A stretch of DNA of 64,000 nucleotides from Scortum barcoo (lineage: Eukaryota; Chordata; Actinopteri; Centrarchiformes; Terapontidae), in assembly GCA_023238725.1 (NCBI GenBank), contig CM041533.1, positions 22,906,176-22,970,175 of the forward strand, written 5' to 3'. Below, one piece after another: positions 48,775 through 62,740 of the stretch (the first letter of the stretch is position 1; each line of letters begins with the position of its first letter). A program made the position numbers and the translations under genes. Below the pieces are notes generated by a model. It did no database searches, was not told where the DNA came from, and was given only the letters and a program-made list of their open reading frames with translations.

Positions 48775-51700
48775 GTAACATGTCTGGAAAGAGGTCAATG
48801 GCAAAGTAAATGATTAAGTTCAGTGTGAAACATGCGAACAGAACACAGTCACATTCTCTCTCATGACTTGTGGAGATAACAGACCCTACCAGGTACAGAA
48901 ACCTCAATCACACCAATCTGAAGAGATGATCTTTGGCCTTAATTCATGTCCCATGTCTGACATTTGAATTAAAAAGAAAAAAAGAAAATAGACATGACAA
49001 AAGTGTTTCAATGAAGCCTTTTATTATTGAAAGAAAGAAAAAAAAAACTGATGCTCAGGACGACAACACACTGTCAACACTCAAAGTATGCCAACAAGAA
49101 CCAACAAGTGTTTAAAAAAAAAAAAAAAGTGAATAACCTGACCAAAAAAAAAAAAAAAGAAATAAAATGACACAGTGACTTGAACTCAAGTGTTGCAGAA
49201 CTTTGGTGTTAAATCAATACAAAATGATTGAATGTGTGATTATGAGTGAGGTGATATACAAAGAAAAATGGCAAGGAAGCACAAACAAGATGCCTGTGCA
49301 CACACACACCTCACTCACACACACACACACACACACACGTCCCCTGATAGGAAACACGAGACCTGACTGAGAATTCTTACCAAAGGCAAGAGAGAGGGAC
49401 ATTACAGGTCTGACAGGAAGAGGAGAGAGAAAAAAAGATAAAAAGCTGGATACAATGTGTAATATGCAACTTTTCAAACCAAATACTGACAAAAGGTAGG
49501 TAGAAAAATATCACAATGGTACAAACAACATTTTCAGAGGAAGGTAATCATTGAGAGGTTGAGAAGAGTCGACCAAACGCTTCTTAGAAAAACAACATTG
49601 CACTGAAACCATCGCCATGAGCTGAACACTCACCACCAACACAAATGCAAAAGAAAGAATTTCAATACGCCTGAAGGAGCAGCAGTCTATCAACTTTGAA
49701 AAAAAAAAAAAAAAAAGTGTTGGAAATAATGAAGTAGTGAAGGTCTTTTTAATGCAACATCATGACTCATAAACCAATAAAGCGAACAAGGTTTGTTGGA
49801 GTGTACTATCCCCTTGATGGCACCAGAGCTTTTTTATGCTTCATCTTATTGTTTCACAACATTAACTTAACCCGACCACGTGTGGCCGAGCCGGTTTCAC
49901 ACTGAGAAAATACTAATGAGACGTTGGTAAAAATGTGTACGAAGTGACGTCGGAAATGATAAAGAGACATTGCTTCGTGCCTCCACAGGCATTAAGGCAT
50001 CAATGCCATGACGAGGTTCAGTCCCCTCTGCAGTGCCCCAGTAGTGTTCTATGTAGAGCTGGCCCCTAACACGCTGCTGTCTGAATGAGTTGGGACTGAT
50101 GAGCACCCATTTGGAGGTTTGGTGGCGTCCTTATTTACTTTCTTCCACAACAAAAGCTTATAACTATGGCAATGTAGTTTATTAGGTACTGTTGCTTGGC
50201 TGTTAAAATAGAACCAAGCACCATTCAAGTTGTTTCAGCGGGTTTTTTTGTTTTGTTTTTTTTTTCAAAATTAAAAGTCATTTTGATATTCTAATAATTT
50301 AAATTTTGTTCTATAAATGACTAAAGGACTAAATTATATGTGTCCAGGTTCTGGATCAAATAATGTAAAGAATGTTTAAACAACGCAAGTCACTGTGATT
50401 TGGCTCCCTACTGTCAACCAAACCTCTATTTGCTAGCCACATCAAGTGCTCCAAACACCCAAACCAAATACTCGGGATGGAAACTTGCTCCGAATGCCCG
50501 AACAAACAAACAAAAAAAAAAAACGGTTATTACATGCCATGGTAGCTAATGTTGCAGCATTCGGTAAGCGTGGTTCCTCTCAAAACGTAGGCACTGAGGT
50601 GAAGAGCAGTTAAAAAGAGTCTGGGAAGTTAAATGCCACGCAGCTTCTCTGCTGGGTTTACGCCAGGCCTGGACGAGACCGGGGCCATTACCGTGTGTAA
50701 AATCAGGAGAGAGTAAAGGTGCGACTTTAACACTGTCCAGACTTGAATCGACACTATCCCATATTCTCTAACGACACTAACCTTGTGGAAAGAAAAAGAA
50801 AAGAAAAAAAAAAAATGGCACTCGACCCATTTACCAGATCCATTCAAAACAAAAAAAGGGATACCTTTGCAACTGTGTACAATTCTGGATAAAGATCATC
50901 CCCTAAGGGTGAATGAAGCTGCACCACATATGTGTGCCCCAAAAAAAAGAGAAGAAAAAAAAAAAGAAATATAATGTGGGCTAAAAGCTAGCCATATGAT
51001 AAGCATGACATGACAAACAAGGACCTCATAACATTAAAAACATACAAATGTATTTGACAACTATTTGTCAAAAAAAATAAAACCTATAATGCTATACTTA
51101 TTACTAATTGTTTAACAGTTATAGCTGAACCCCTGTTAAAGATATGAAGCCTGTTAAAAAATAATTTCCTTATTTGGCAAATAATTAAAAACAAGATAAA
51201 GGGAGAGAGACAGAAAATAAATGGCACAATTTTATCTGAGCTTTCAGATCAAACTATCAAACGCAAAGAGCTATTGTACTTGCAGGTTGGGGCGCAAGGT
51301 TCACAATCGCAAAAGTACTCCTTTGCCTAAAACAAATTAACTATTTCTACATATAAAGAAAGCGGAAAGAAACAAAGTCACACCTATATAATGGCACGAG
51401 AATACTGGGGAGGAAAAAAGAATAGTATGAGACATTTACCCAGCGTTTGATGATCAAAAAAAAAAAAAAAAAAGTCAAACTTTATATCAAGATACTTCTG
51501 TGTCCACTTTAAAGCATGTTGTGTGTGAAAAGACTGAAGTACTCTGGAAATATGCCATGTACAAAATATCTCCCCATATAAACAACATTCACACAAGGCA
51601 CTTCATTCAGTAAGAAAAGAGAATCACAGTCCTTTCTACTACCAGAAACTGCCTGCATAGCAACAATACGAGGACAAAATGTTTTCAGACTTTTATGTGG

Positions 51701-52175
51701 TATCACAAAAGTAGTTTCAGAAAAAAGAGTTGGTGTTTTTGTTTAGTTTTTTTTTTTTTGGTTTTAAAACAAGCACTTCACCGAATAGTAAAACTTTGTT
51801 GGTTTGAAAATAAAGACCAGAGTTCATTCCTCTTAGCATTTTTGTCCCCCATATTATCAACTTAGGATGCTCGGTACACGTTCTGGTGTGGTTTTTGTGA
51901 GACACAGTGCTCCTGGGATATTTAGTGTTTGTTTTGTTTTTCTCCGATGGCACTCAGAAGGCAGCCAGTCACCAGGAGACGAGAGCAGAGACAGGGTTAT
52001 GTTAATGTTTCCACAGTGAGACTCCAAGGCGTCCCCTTGGGGCAGAGACAAGAGGGCCGTGTGTGGGAGGATCTGCCTGAGTCTGAGAGATGTGGTTGTA
52101 GAAAGGGGCAGAGATCGACAGAGGAGGAGGAGGAGAAGGGATGGAGCGCACGGTGCGACGCTGTCTTCTGTCCTG
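48775..52175 (-). other. ctdspl: Probable ctdspl 3' UTR
   Basis: 3.4 kb without any supported exon on either strand, between the ctdspl stop codon and AATAAA signals. It has many U-rich runs in the mRNA sense (A-runs on one strand, T-runs on the other). No competing gene is visible. Confidence 0.5.
49298..49338. repeat. (CA)n microsatellite
   Basis: CA repeat with a CTCACT interruption; on the transcribed strand of ctdspl it would be a UG run in the 3' UTR. Confidence 0.95.
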
Positions 52176-55100
52176 CTACCTGCTTCTCAGATTCTGCAGG
52201 ACTCCGTAAACCTCTTCTTCTTTGCTGAGTCCCTCAAAGAAAGGCAGCAGGTCCAGGAGCTCTGTGTCATTCATATCGTCAAACCAGGATTGGACTGGGA
52301 CCTTGGAAAACAGGGAAAATCTCCTGCAGTTAACTTTAATTTGATATCCCCAAGGTTATTACCATATCCGTAATCAATATTTTTGTGTAGATTTATGAAG
52401 TCATGTTATGCTAAAATAGAAAAGTAGATTTATTCAAGATAATGAACTTTTGGAAGGTAGCATTGAATGGAGCCCAAGTCTCCATTGGTGTGCTGCAAAA
52501 GTATTACAAAAGTATATAATAAGTATACAACATATCACTGATTTAAGAACTCACAGCATTTTCAGGGTGGAAAATGTAAGAGGCGGGTGAATTGTCAACG
52601 ATGATGACGTTGCTGAGCTCTCGTCCTAGCCGGCTGAGGTCTTTGACATAGTTCCCTCTGTGAAAAACGCAGGATTCTCGAAAGAGTCGCGCTCGAAACA
52701 CACCCCACTGGTCCAGCAGGTCCGCCACAGGGTCTGCATACTGTACAAGCCAAATGAACAAAAATGTTACATTGCTAAACACAAACAGACTAAATTAATT
52801 TCACGACTACACAACTACAAAAACGCACATATAAATTAAATCACATACTGAACTTTGTGGTGCAAATCTTTGTGGTCATATGACTCAACTACAGCAGACA
52901 ACACAGCTTGTAAATGCTACATTATTATTCCAAAAGGAAGCAAAGCAGCTCATTCTTTACAGATGTGTTTACCCGACAGGGAAGACGCGTCAGGTAAGAC
53001 TAATCTATGACACAACAAGCACTGACACCTAGCTCATAACTCAGCATGGGGAACATTTGATACTACAGAAACATCAGGCCCTGCACACGGTCATTTCTCC
53101 ATCTCATTCATTAAACTTACCCGTGCATTACTGGCTAAGATGCAAGAGACACAGATGGAGAGTGATGCAGAGGAAGTGTGAAAATTCAGACAGCGAGAGC
53201 AGATATAAAATACAGAGCAGAGCAAGGAAATAGAAAAATGCTGAGCCACGGCTGTTGCTGGCTTATAATCAAAAACACACATGAGAACAGAAACGGTGTC
53301 TGGGCCTAAACACACCTTGGCAAGACTAGCTGTAAAGAGCACACATTCAAACAGTTCCCCCATCTTTTGAAGAAACTCATCCACGTGGGGTCGCTTCAGC
53401 ACATAAACCTGCAAGACACAGCACAGATTTTCTGCCAGGTTCCAGGCAAACAACATCACAGTGCACAACATCACAACAAGAATTTCTGCTACTTATTTCT
53501 TGTATTATCAAAAATCGTCAGCTTGGTGACTGCCCTCTCTAAAAGACATCGCTCTCACTCACGGTTTTGACGCCCTCCTCTTTTCGCCAAGTGGCTGCCA
53601 CCCAGTGCAAGTAATCATGAATAGGCCAACCAGGATACAAACAGCCTATCCTGGATTACTTGAACTGGATCACAGTCATTTTCTTCGGATCTTCACATGG
53701 GACAAAATGAAACTTTGCCCTACATAAAAAAAAGGTAAACTTCTCTTAAATGTCTTTTATTTTGTGTGTATGTGTATAATACCTGATGAACAGTACCGTC
53801 GATCTCCACTGGAACAATGAAATCAGCATTGCTGATGGGCTGTGAGAGGAAACAGCAGCATGTGAGTGTCATTCAAACTGTTGTAGTACCACATCTGATC
53901 AGCAGAGGTCCTGTTAGGAACACTAAAATTTTACAATTCACAGATAGTCAAATCTCTGGTTGGAAAGAGCTCAATAATCAGACTCTTATTTTGCCACAAC
54001 AAATCTCTCCTCATTGTTCTCCCCCTTTCTGCAACTGTTCTGTTAATCTAACTCTACAGACGACGAGGTGGTCGTCGTAAGACATGAACTGGGGAGAGAG
54101 AAGACAAGTTGGGTTAAATTTCACAAAGGGAGGATAAACAGAGGAGCAAAATGTGATCTTCACACATCATATTCTTGCTAGTAAAGAAAACAAACAAAAA
54201 ATAACCACTGTAGTTTGCTTCTACTGCATTTCAACTTTCAATATGTGACTGTGCTTATTCAAGCATAAGAAGAAACTGTATTAATTGCAGCTGGTTGCCA
54301 ACTCTTGTCAGCCTTCAGACTTTCCTATTAGCATCCTGCTTTTATTCCAAATGCACAATCAGGACTGTAATATTGCCCCTGTTCTTACTATAGCACATCC
54401 TCCACCACCTGCTCCTCTGCTGGCTCTGTTTTTACAGTGATCTGGATAATGGATTTAACACAGCTTTGACTTCCTGCAGGTTTTTTGGCCGACTTTGGGA
54501 TATAAAGACAAATAACTTCAGTAATACAATATGTACTACTCTTATCCATGGCATATATACACAATATTCAATGATGCTTAGATAAAATTGACCGTTTGTG
54601 AAAGGTATCACTTTTTATTTCTATTTACAAATTTAATTTTTAGGTCTCTACTTACCTTGAATGAGCTGTGGACGAGAGTTTCATCCAAGTCAATGACCAC
54701 ACACTTTTTGCCGTAGTCAGATATTATCATCTCTGGGAGGAGGTATTTGGCTGGTGGCTGGAGGCAAGGCAGATAATGTCAGATATATGAAGAGAGAGGG
54801 GGAGCAGTAGTAGACATGTGTTTTGCATAAATTCATGTGTAAAGCTGAGCAAAAAAGCCAACACCATGTTAGGACGAGCATCTCCATAGGTGACAATGCA
54901 GATGAAGCCATGTTCAGACATGATGCATCGCTTCAAAATGACACCCTGACATTCCCCTGCTACAACCACCTACTCAGAGAAAGTAATCTTAAATCCCTTT
55001 AGATTCTCAAATATATTGAGATTAAATAAAAAAAAGAACTTTACAGTCTCACAAATGTAGCCATGCAAAGGTTAGCTGCTGCTGCTGTAGAGCAGACTGA

Positions 55101-58100
55101 ATTTCACTGAAATCACTTAAACCTTATCGATTTGTATTCATGTGTGAGTCTTTATGAGGTCGGCCTTCATAATGATGGGTGATTTGATTGCTGTGTTGGC
55201 CAGACCACCACATAACCAGATCACATACAGTTCCTTCCTTGTGTGCAAAGTTCCCATCACCTGAATTAGTTTCACTTCTTAGTTGAGGAAGCATACCTAA
55301 AGACTGGGAGCTACTGTGGAGGTTAACTCACTAACATTATTCAGTTGCGTAGATAAGTAACTCAATAAATGGATTTGCTTCTTACATGGCGATTAATAGA
55401 AATATTTTACACTTGTTAGACAGTTAGTGCCACGGTATTTCTGAAAGCATACAAACCACCAAGTGTCACTCATGCAGATCAGACACTGAGGCGCCATTTA
55501 AACCCACAGGTGCATATACACCTTCCACACAGCCAGTGCTATGATCGGCTGAAAATGAGCCGCAGTACGGTAGCAGAGCAAACGCTCTCTGAGGAGCACT
55601 GGAGCCCACACAGACAGGATGTGCCAGCACCAGCCCACTCAGCCTGCATGCAGAGGGAAAGAAACAAAAAAAGGCAATACATACACTAGGGACAGGGATG
55701 ACCTCGACCTGGTCACACTACAACACAAGAGAGATAGACACAAACATACAAAAACAGGGTGAGGGGTAGGAAGAGAACCAAAAAGAAAAAGACAAAAAGA
55801 GGGTCCATGAAGATAAAGAAAAACAGTGTGTTTGGTTGTAGCAGCAGGTTACCTTGGGAGGTGATCCGTTCTCCTCAACAGGTGGAGGCTGGGAGCTGGT
55901 GTTGGTGTTGGTGGCCGGCGGGTCCACATTGTAGTTGCGGAAGCAGCAGAAGAATGTGCTGAAGATGCTCCGGCTCCTCTGCTTCTTTAGGCTGCTGTTC
56001 GACTGGGACGCTGTCAAAACAACGGGAAGGGGTGGGAGAGCGGAGGGTGAACAAGTGGATATGCAAATCAATGATCTGTCATAAAACTGGAGCAGGCTTT
56101 TGAAGCAGGGAAGCATTTACGTTTGGCTATTTGCATGCCGAGATGTTGATGCTGCCGAAACAAACTGTTAAACGTTTGCTACAGTTCTTCTAAGTGGCCA
56201 CAGTGGTGCGAGCTGCACTCATTCACAACAATAGGTGAGACCTTGACAGTGTGATTAAATGGCATTAGTGTTGGTTTTGTTGACCCAGCCTGGCAGGACC
56301 ACTGATCAGAAAATAACTTAGCTGGCTGGGTGACTTCATCAGTCACACACAGCGACAGTTCAGAGTGTGCCCTGCTCTGATTGCAAATCGCCTTTCATTC
56401 CAGGACTACGGAGCAGGGCCTAAATCAGACACTGAGCTTTTATTAATAGTGACAAGTTGGAGGCTGCACGCTCCGCCCTCCTCCTTTCTGCCCCGCCGTG
56501 GATCCCGTCACCTGATTGGCCCGAGAGTCTCCATTTTGAAAGCTTGCTTACGTTTCCCTTCCATGTTTCAGCTGGCAGGTGAGTGACTGAAGCAGCCTGG
56601 ACATGCACAAGAGACGAGGGGAGGGAGGAGGTGGGAGCCCCTCAGACCCCGCAGAGCCTATACAAGGCTGCATTCCTCTCCACCCATTAGTACCCCCCAC
56701 CCCACCTCCCTCCTCCCACTTACCCACCCCTCGGCTCACGCAACCAGAATGCTTTTGCAACTGAAGACTGGCGAGGAGCAAAAAGCATTATGTCATGTCT
56801 TTTGGCATCTTGATATTGTGCCACTTTGTGCTCCTGACCTTAAACAAATACCTGGCAGACATTTGTCACAGGAAACACTGTGCCTGAAGAAAACACATCA
56901 AATGACTTGAAAAACAAGCTAGTGTGCAGTGTACAAGTTAGGACAACAAACTTTAGACAACCCTTATAAATACCACATCTATTTTTACATCAATCCAGCT
57001 TTGTCAAGTGTTTTCCAGACAAAACGTATCATAGTATCTTGAGTAATAACAGAGTTACCACGCTATTGTTCTAGGAACATTACATGAATTCTCCACAGCT
57101 AAAAAAACACTCATGAGTGCAGGAAAGATATCAGACGCTGACGGGGTACCAGCATGCCACAGCTACATGTAACACTCTGCGTTCCACGATCTCTCTCTCA
57201 TTTTCCTCCATCACGGGTCTCCAGTCCAATTAATTACTACCTTCCAGCTAGGGCCCGCCATGCTGGGTATTTAGCCTATATCTTATCAGTGACACAAGCT
57301 CCTTCACCCCAAGACAAGTTAAGCACAATTTGCATCAATCAAAAGGGAAATAACATTAAAGCATTCAGAGACTATTTTAGGCAACATAAAACCATAACTA
57401 CATGGAATTGCTCAGTAATGATGGTGTGGTACAACTGAAACTGCATGTGGAAATGACTGACATTATTATTTTTGTCACATTATGGTTCATTTTATTACAA
57501 TATCTAAAATGAAACAATCATGCCTTAATTGGATGCAGGAAAAATTATAGATTGGATGATAAACTGTACATGTATATTGTATATGTATATCCAATCTGTT
57601 TTTGGTGGACATAGTGTCAACGGGTCTATGAAGAGACAGGCCGCTGCTTTTGTAAATGTAAGCAGAAGAAATCCCTAATTTAATCTCCAAAATACACAGG
57701 GGCATACAGCAATCGCTAAAAGAGAAGAGGAATGAAACAGGATGCAGAAGAAATTCCTGCTGCTGCCCAATGTTTCCAGAGTATGAAGGCCACCACCATC
57801 TGACCCAATCCACTGGAAAATACCTAACATTTACACAACAATGGAACAACCACCAAATACCAACCAATTTGTTTGGAGATATCTTTTAGGAACACCACTA
57901 AAGGAAAATGAACCAAATTGTTCTCTATGATCCCCTAGCTTTAGTTGGAGAGCAATGCTGAAAGATGATCATATCTGCCATAGTAAGTTTGGGTTAAATC
58001 TAAAAATAACTAATCAGGACCAGCACGACTTCCTTTATTCAACTGGACTCTGTCTTATCAATTCAGCTGCGTATTAATGTAAAACTGGGACAGTGAGGCA

Positions 58101-61100
58101 GTTGTCAGCTCCGTGTGACTCATCACTACGCCTGGCTGATTCCTGCTCAGAGACCCTCAGAAAATACTACTGAGTCACACACAGAGCAGCACTGGCCTTC
58201 AAACAGACATTGCTCACCTGGGGACGAAGGAAGGTAATAATTAACTAATGAGAGGCCTGTTCAATTAATTAAATTACAAGTCAAGTTCAGTTCCTTAATT
58301 CACATAATTACCATGACATATTTCCATATTTATTTTCCCCAAAACATCGACAATTACTGCACTCAGAAACATACTCCCTGTGTAGCTCATCTTGGTGTGT
58401 TTTTCAGGTACAGTACATCAAGCACTAGGTCATCCACATACAAACACACTATGAATAATTAATCAGCAGGTGTGACAACATCCAGTCAGGGTCTGACCAA
58501 AGAAAAGCCTCCTCTTTCTCAAGCCTAGGAGTGTATGCTGTGTCCTTGACTCATGGGTGGGTTTGTGATTGTTGACACATCATATATATAGTGTGAGTCT
58601 GGAACAGTAAGATGCTTAATCACTCCCACACTACCTGCTGTAAGTAGAGCAGTGAAATCTTAAACCTTTATATCTGGTCTACTCCAGCATTTTTCTAAAT
58701 AACACAAATGTTTTGAAGGACCACCATCCACATGTTTACATCAATGGTAAATAACCTAACAGAGTGTAGTGCCTTTAATGTACAGGAAAAATGTAATGTT
58801 TTCAAACTGAAAATGGAAACTAAAGTGAAGACCCACAGATGTTACACGCCCATATCTGCATACTCGGAGAAGGTGCGTGAAGATGTGGATGGATGACTAC
58901 AACACAGGCAGCTATCAGTCAGCCTCCACCCAGAAGTGTGATAAACTTTTAACTTCCACCACGAATGGACCGCTGTCTCAATAAACAATGTTACATTATA
59001 TTAACATTAAAAGGTTAAATGGACAGGATAATCCAAGTGTACGCAACAGCCTTATCCAACAACAAAAAACACCCAATTTCACTAAAGGGGTCTTACTACC
59101 CATAGACAACACCTAAAAAATGAACAGCTCCATATAAGTTATCAGTTCAAAATCAGGAGATCAATGCAAAACATTATGAAAAAATAAATGTATTTAGTAG
59201 GCTACAGACTGGAAACAACTCCTCTGTATTTTCATCCACTCTTTTTTTAAAAATGTATTTATCCTGTACAGGGACCATGCTGTGCAAGAAGCCAGGTAAA
59301 CCTTTGACATGTCTACAGTCACACCGGGCCGACCGACTGACAGACAGACAGAGTGCTAACCACTGAGTTTGTCATAATCACAATCACAAATGCCACAAGC
59401 CCTTTAATAGTACATGTTAAATACTGCTCTAGCAATATTTTCGTCTCCTCTTCAGTTCTCTTCTTAGGTTTGAAAGAAATTAATTTTCTTTGTATTTCAA
59501 GGAGAGTGTAAACTCAACATAGTGCATTGTGTAGCATTTACCTGTGCTGGATCAGTCCTGATATAACACCACACTGCATGCAGGTTTTTTTACAGTTACA
59601 CTGAGGCTCCACTGAGGCACAACAGTTGGCAGCTAAAGATTTTTAGAATATAAATGATGATAAAATAACAGCTTCAATATTTATGAGGGCAAACCACTAC
59701 TAAAAGGGATTGTAGGAAATAAATAGTCTAATATGGTTAAAATCTGACATAAGTTGTCTTGTTGAAATTGGTCTGACAGTCACTGAACAACTGCAGACCT
59801 CAATGCATACCACCACACACAAATCAATCTTGAGAAACGTCTTGGATTCCATGACCACAGAGGAAGGTGAAGGGATCGTGTCGGGCCGCCCATTCATCTC
59901 ACAAATACATTGAGGTCCTGGTGCAAAACTCTGAGTGAAGGGGCAACTTTAAATAGTTGAGACGCCCCTTCATCAACGCAGTCCAAGAGCGCAATAAGAC
60001 TAAAAGACTGAGACAGCAGTTCTTATCTTCTTCTTTTGAAAATAAAGTTGCTGAGTTTTCCAAATTAAAGCCTAGTGTGACTGCAAGACTGAAAAAAAGG
60101 GATCATTGTCATCTTTGCAAGTAGTTATACTTGGCCTCGAGGTCAGTGGTGCTCTGGCCAACAGGGCAGCGAGTCTATATTTAGGCTGCTGCTTGGCAGC
60201 CAAACCAGTGTGAAAGGCAGGCACATGTCGTAAGACAGCCAGTGGAGGAACACTGAGAGCAAAGGTGGTCAATTTCTGTCCAGACAGTTTGGAGCCTGTT
60301 CAAGCAATGGAGGACTACCTGTCAGATTCCTCTCGGACAGCTGCGGAGATAGGCTACATGTTAAATGACTTTCAATATACAAGGGACAGTCAAATCATTG
60401 GCTGGCTGTGTAATTAACACAGGGGAGGAAAATGCTATAAATTCTATTGTGTAAGAGAAATATTATATCTGTTAAATACGTTGTTTTTTTAAACTGTCTG
60501 GATGTCTTTTTAATTCCTGTTCATAACACAGCCAATGAATGGGCACCTCAAACCTTGCTGCTGTCCAGAACAAATGGAAGAACGAACATGGCCATATTCC
60601 TCCTATAATGATGGTAATATTTGACTTAGCCCCAAGGGGAAAAGGTCTGTGTGACTCATTCTTCAGAGAAAATGGAAGAGGCAGGAAACAAACAGCAACA
60701 TTGTTGCTCTACCTCATCCTCTAAATCAAGTGTCCAGCAACAGACAACTCTTACTCAGGCAAACATTAAGTGTGATTTCCATGCAGCATCTTAACACACA
60801 AAGGTTAATTTACACTGTGTGTGTGACACTGTCTCACTGAGTAATGCTATGCAAACTCCTCTATTGGTAAACACTCATAATGAATGCTGCCAGAACACAG
60901 GTATTACATGACATCACATGTAGACCTACTGTGTCTGATTTAGACATTTTAAAACCATTTACTGATACTCGGCTTAGATTAAAGTTATAAGACCTACTTA
61001 ACTAGCACGACACAACAAATCCTGAGCTCAAGAAAACAAATATTTTACTATACTCTTACTTGCTAATAAAACTATCAATCAGACTGTCCTCCAGACTGTC

Positions 61101-62740
61101 TCCATCCTAAAATTAATCACATAGTCTATTAACAGAAACACATTTGCTTACATTCTTTGACCAGCAGCCAAGAGACCAAAGAAACAGGTTCAATTTACAA
61201 ACGAAAGTAGAAACCCCCCTAGCCAGCTTACTCTACTGGGGGAGTTACTTAAACTACTCTTTGAAGTCAATTTGAATTGATCCATTAGCAGATGGCTTTT
61301 CCTATCTCAGGACAACTCACGTCCAGCAACCCTAAATGACTTTTCCACAGCACAATAACACAATCTCCAGCCACCAAATATTCCTTGGAAAATGCCAACA
61401 AGGCCTTAAAAATACTTCGGGTAAATTTCAAGTAAAACGACTGTATGCTGAGACAAAATATCAAGCTGTTCATAAAGCGTGTATCACTTCACCTGAATCT
61501 ACGAATTTTTACTGCCATACATTCAGATTGTGTGGGCCAAATCCCAACCTTTTGCAACAATATCCCTTCGTAAATCCCACATACCTGCAACGTTAATCCC
61601 ACATGACGCACACACCAGTTAAAGTCACATAGAGCTCATGGTGGTTACTGAGGCATACCTTTGTATCCTCAGAGGAGGACATATTGTTGTACATGAAAGA
61701 CTCAAGTTCTCACATTACTAATGGTCTGACAAGTGAGGTTTTGAGATGTGATACTGATACAGGTCCCGTGGGCCTGGGTGACCCGGAAAGTGTCAGAGCA
61801 GCCCCAGGGATGGGAATGAATGGACTTTAGCAGCTTATGGTCTTGAAGGAGAGATTTGACCTCCACTGTACATGCTGAGGACTGAGAGAAGAAATAAACA
61901 AATAAAAGATGGGAGAGTAAGTGAAAATGAAGGCATCAGTAACCATTTTGAGATACACCAGGGTGATTATCAATTAAAAATCCAGATAATTACTTAAGAT
62001 GGTAAATAAGAAAACACCATTTTACATGGTCACTGAAAAATGCACATCACAGAAATAAGTACAAGTACGTAAATAATAACATAGGATCAAAGTATCACAT
62101 CTCAAGGAAATGCTACACGTTTTACACCAACATCACTGACAGCAAATAGCCGATAGCAGCTTTCTTCGTCACTGAAAAAAACTTTTTCCTTCCCTGCAGA
62201 CCAAAACCTCCATGAACTTTTTAGCTACTTGTGGTCATTATTTACACTGTGAGTCAGATCATATACTTCCCTCGTAAAGCCAAAACACCGCAGAGAAAGT
62301 ACAAAATACACTCATTTAGATGCAGAGGGTTAAAATACGCATGGCCATTAACAGCCTCTCAACATATGAGTTGGTCGTCCAACATTAATGAGACAAACTC
62401 ACTCGTCCTGACACCGGAGCGCAACAAACCTGAAGCTAGTTAGTTCAACTTGTGCGGGTCGACCCCAGTATTTTAAACTTGTTGCTCACTAAGAGTTAGT
62501 TAACTACAGCTGGCTGTGTTTGTATGCTTATATAAATATACACACATATATGATTATCACAAACAGGCAACCAGCGTCTGCAACTCCTGTAAGAGCGAGC
62601 TAAGCGCTAACGTCAGTGGAGAAAAGTAGTCAGCCTGCTCGCATATGAAGTTACTTTTGCTCACCTTTTTCCTGGTTAAAGGATATTATTTCCTCCTCCT
62701 TCGGGTTGGAAACCTGGGTTATTATGGACATGTGGTCCAT
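52176..62740 (-). CDS. ctdspl: CTD small phosphatase-like protein (SCP3)
   Basis: Serine phosphatase of the FCP/SCP (haloacid dehalogenase) family; it dephosphorylates the RNA polymerase II C-terminal repeat and REST-linked or Smad targets. Exons: 62740-62665, 56010-55853, 55717-55685, 54757-54656, 53839-53783, 53408-53316, 52740-52555, 52301-52176. They give 276 aa, equal to human. The N-terminus reads IITQVSNPKEEE. Exon 2 has SLKKQRSRSIF and FFCCF (residues 45-49), a likely lipidated membrane-anchor site. The 33-nt exon 3 gives CDQVEVIPVPS. Catalytic DLDET has Asp112 and Asp114. Exon 7 (RESCVFHRGNYVKDLSRLG, then IIVDNSP) holds the remaining HAD motifs. Exon 1 was found 6.7 kb upstream by its IITQV motif and phase-1 donor. 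Intron 5 hosts miR-26a. No other gene is seen in intron 1. Confidence 0.96.
53596..53672 (-). ncRNA. mir26a: miR-26a microRNA hairpin
   Basis: In ctdspl intron 5, same strand as the host. The 5p arm (53664 down to 53643) matches the known miR-26a mature sequence over all 22 bases, with seed UCAAGUA. The opposite arm (53625-53604) reads CCTATTCATGATTACTTGCA(CT) and pairs with it around a loop of about 17 bases. Vertebrate miR-26 genes are known to lie in introns of the CTDSP/CTDSPL family, and the matching human hairpin is in CTDSPL. Expected to be processed from the host transcript. Confidence 0.97.
56455..56530 (-). promoter_or_regulatory. ctdspl: Possible internal ctdspl promoter in intron 1
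   Basis: A local GC-rich patch 450-520 bases upstream of exon 2. On the gene strand it has GGGCCAATCAGG (a CCAAT box) followed by GGCGGGGC and GGGCGGAG (GC boxes), in the order expected of a TATA-less promoter reading toward exon 2. No start codon linked in phase to exon 2 was identified. Confidence 0.3.

Noticed and set aside
48775..52175. miR-26a target site in the ctdspl 3' UTR as an autoregulatory loop
   Set aside because: On reading through I saw no exact TCAAGTA on the plus strand (seed match on the mRNA); only near matches such as TCAAGTG. A computed scan would settle it.
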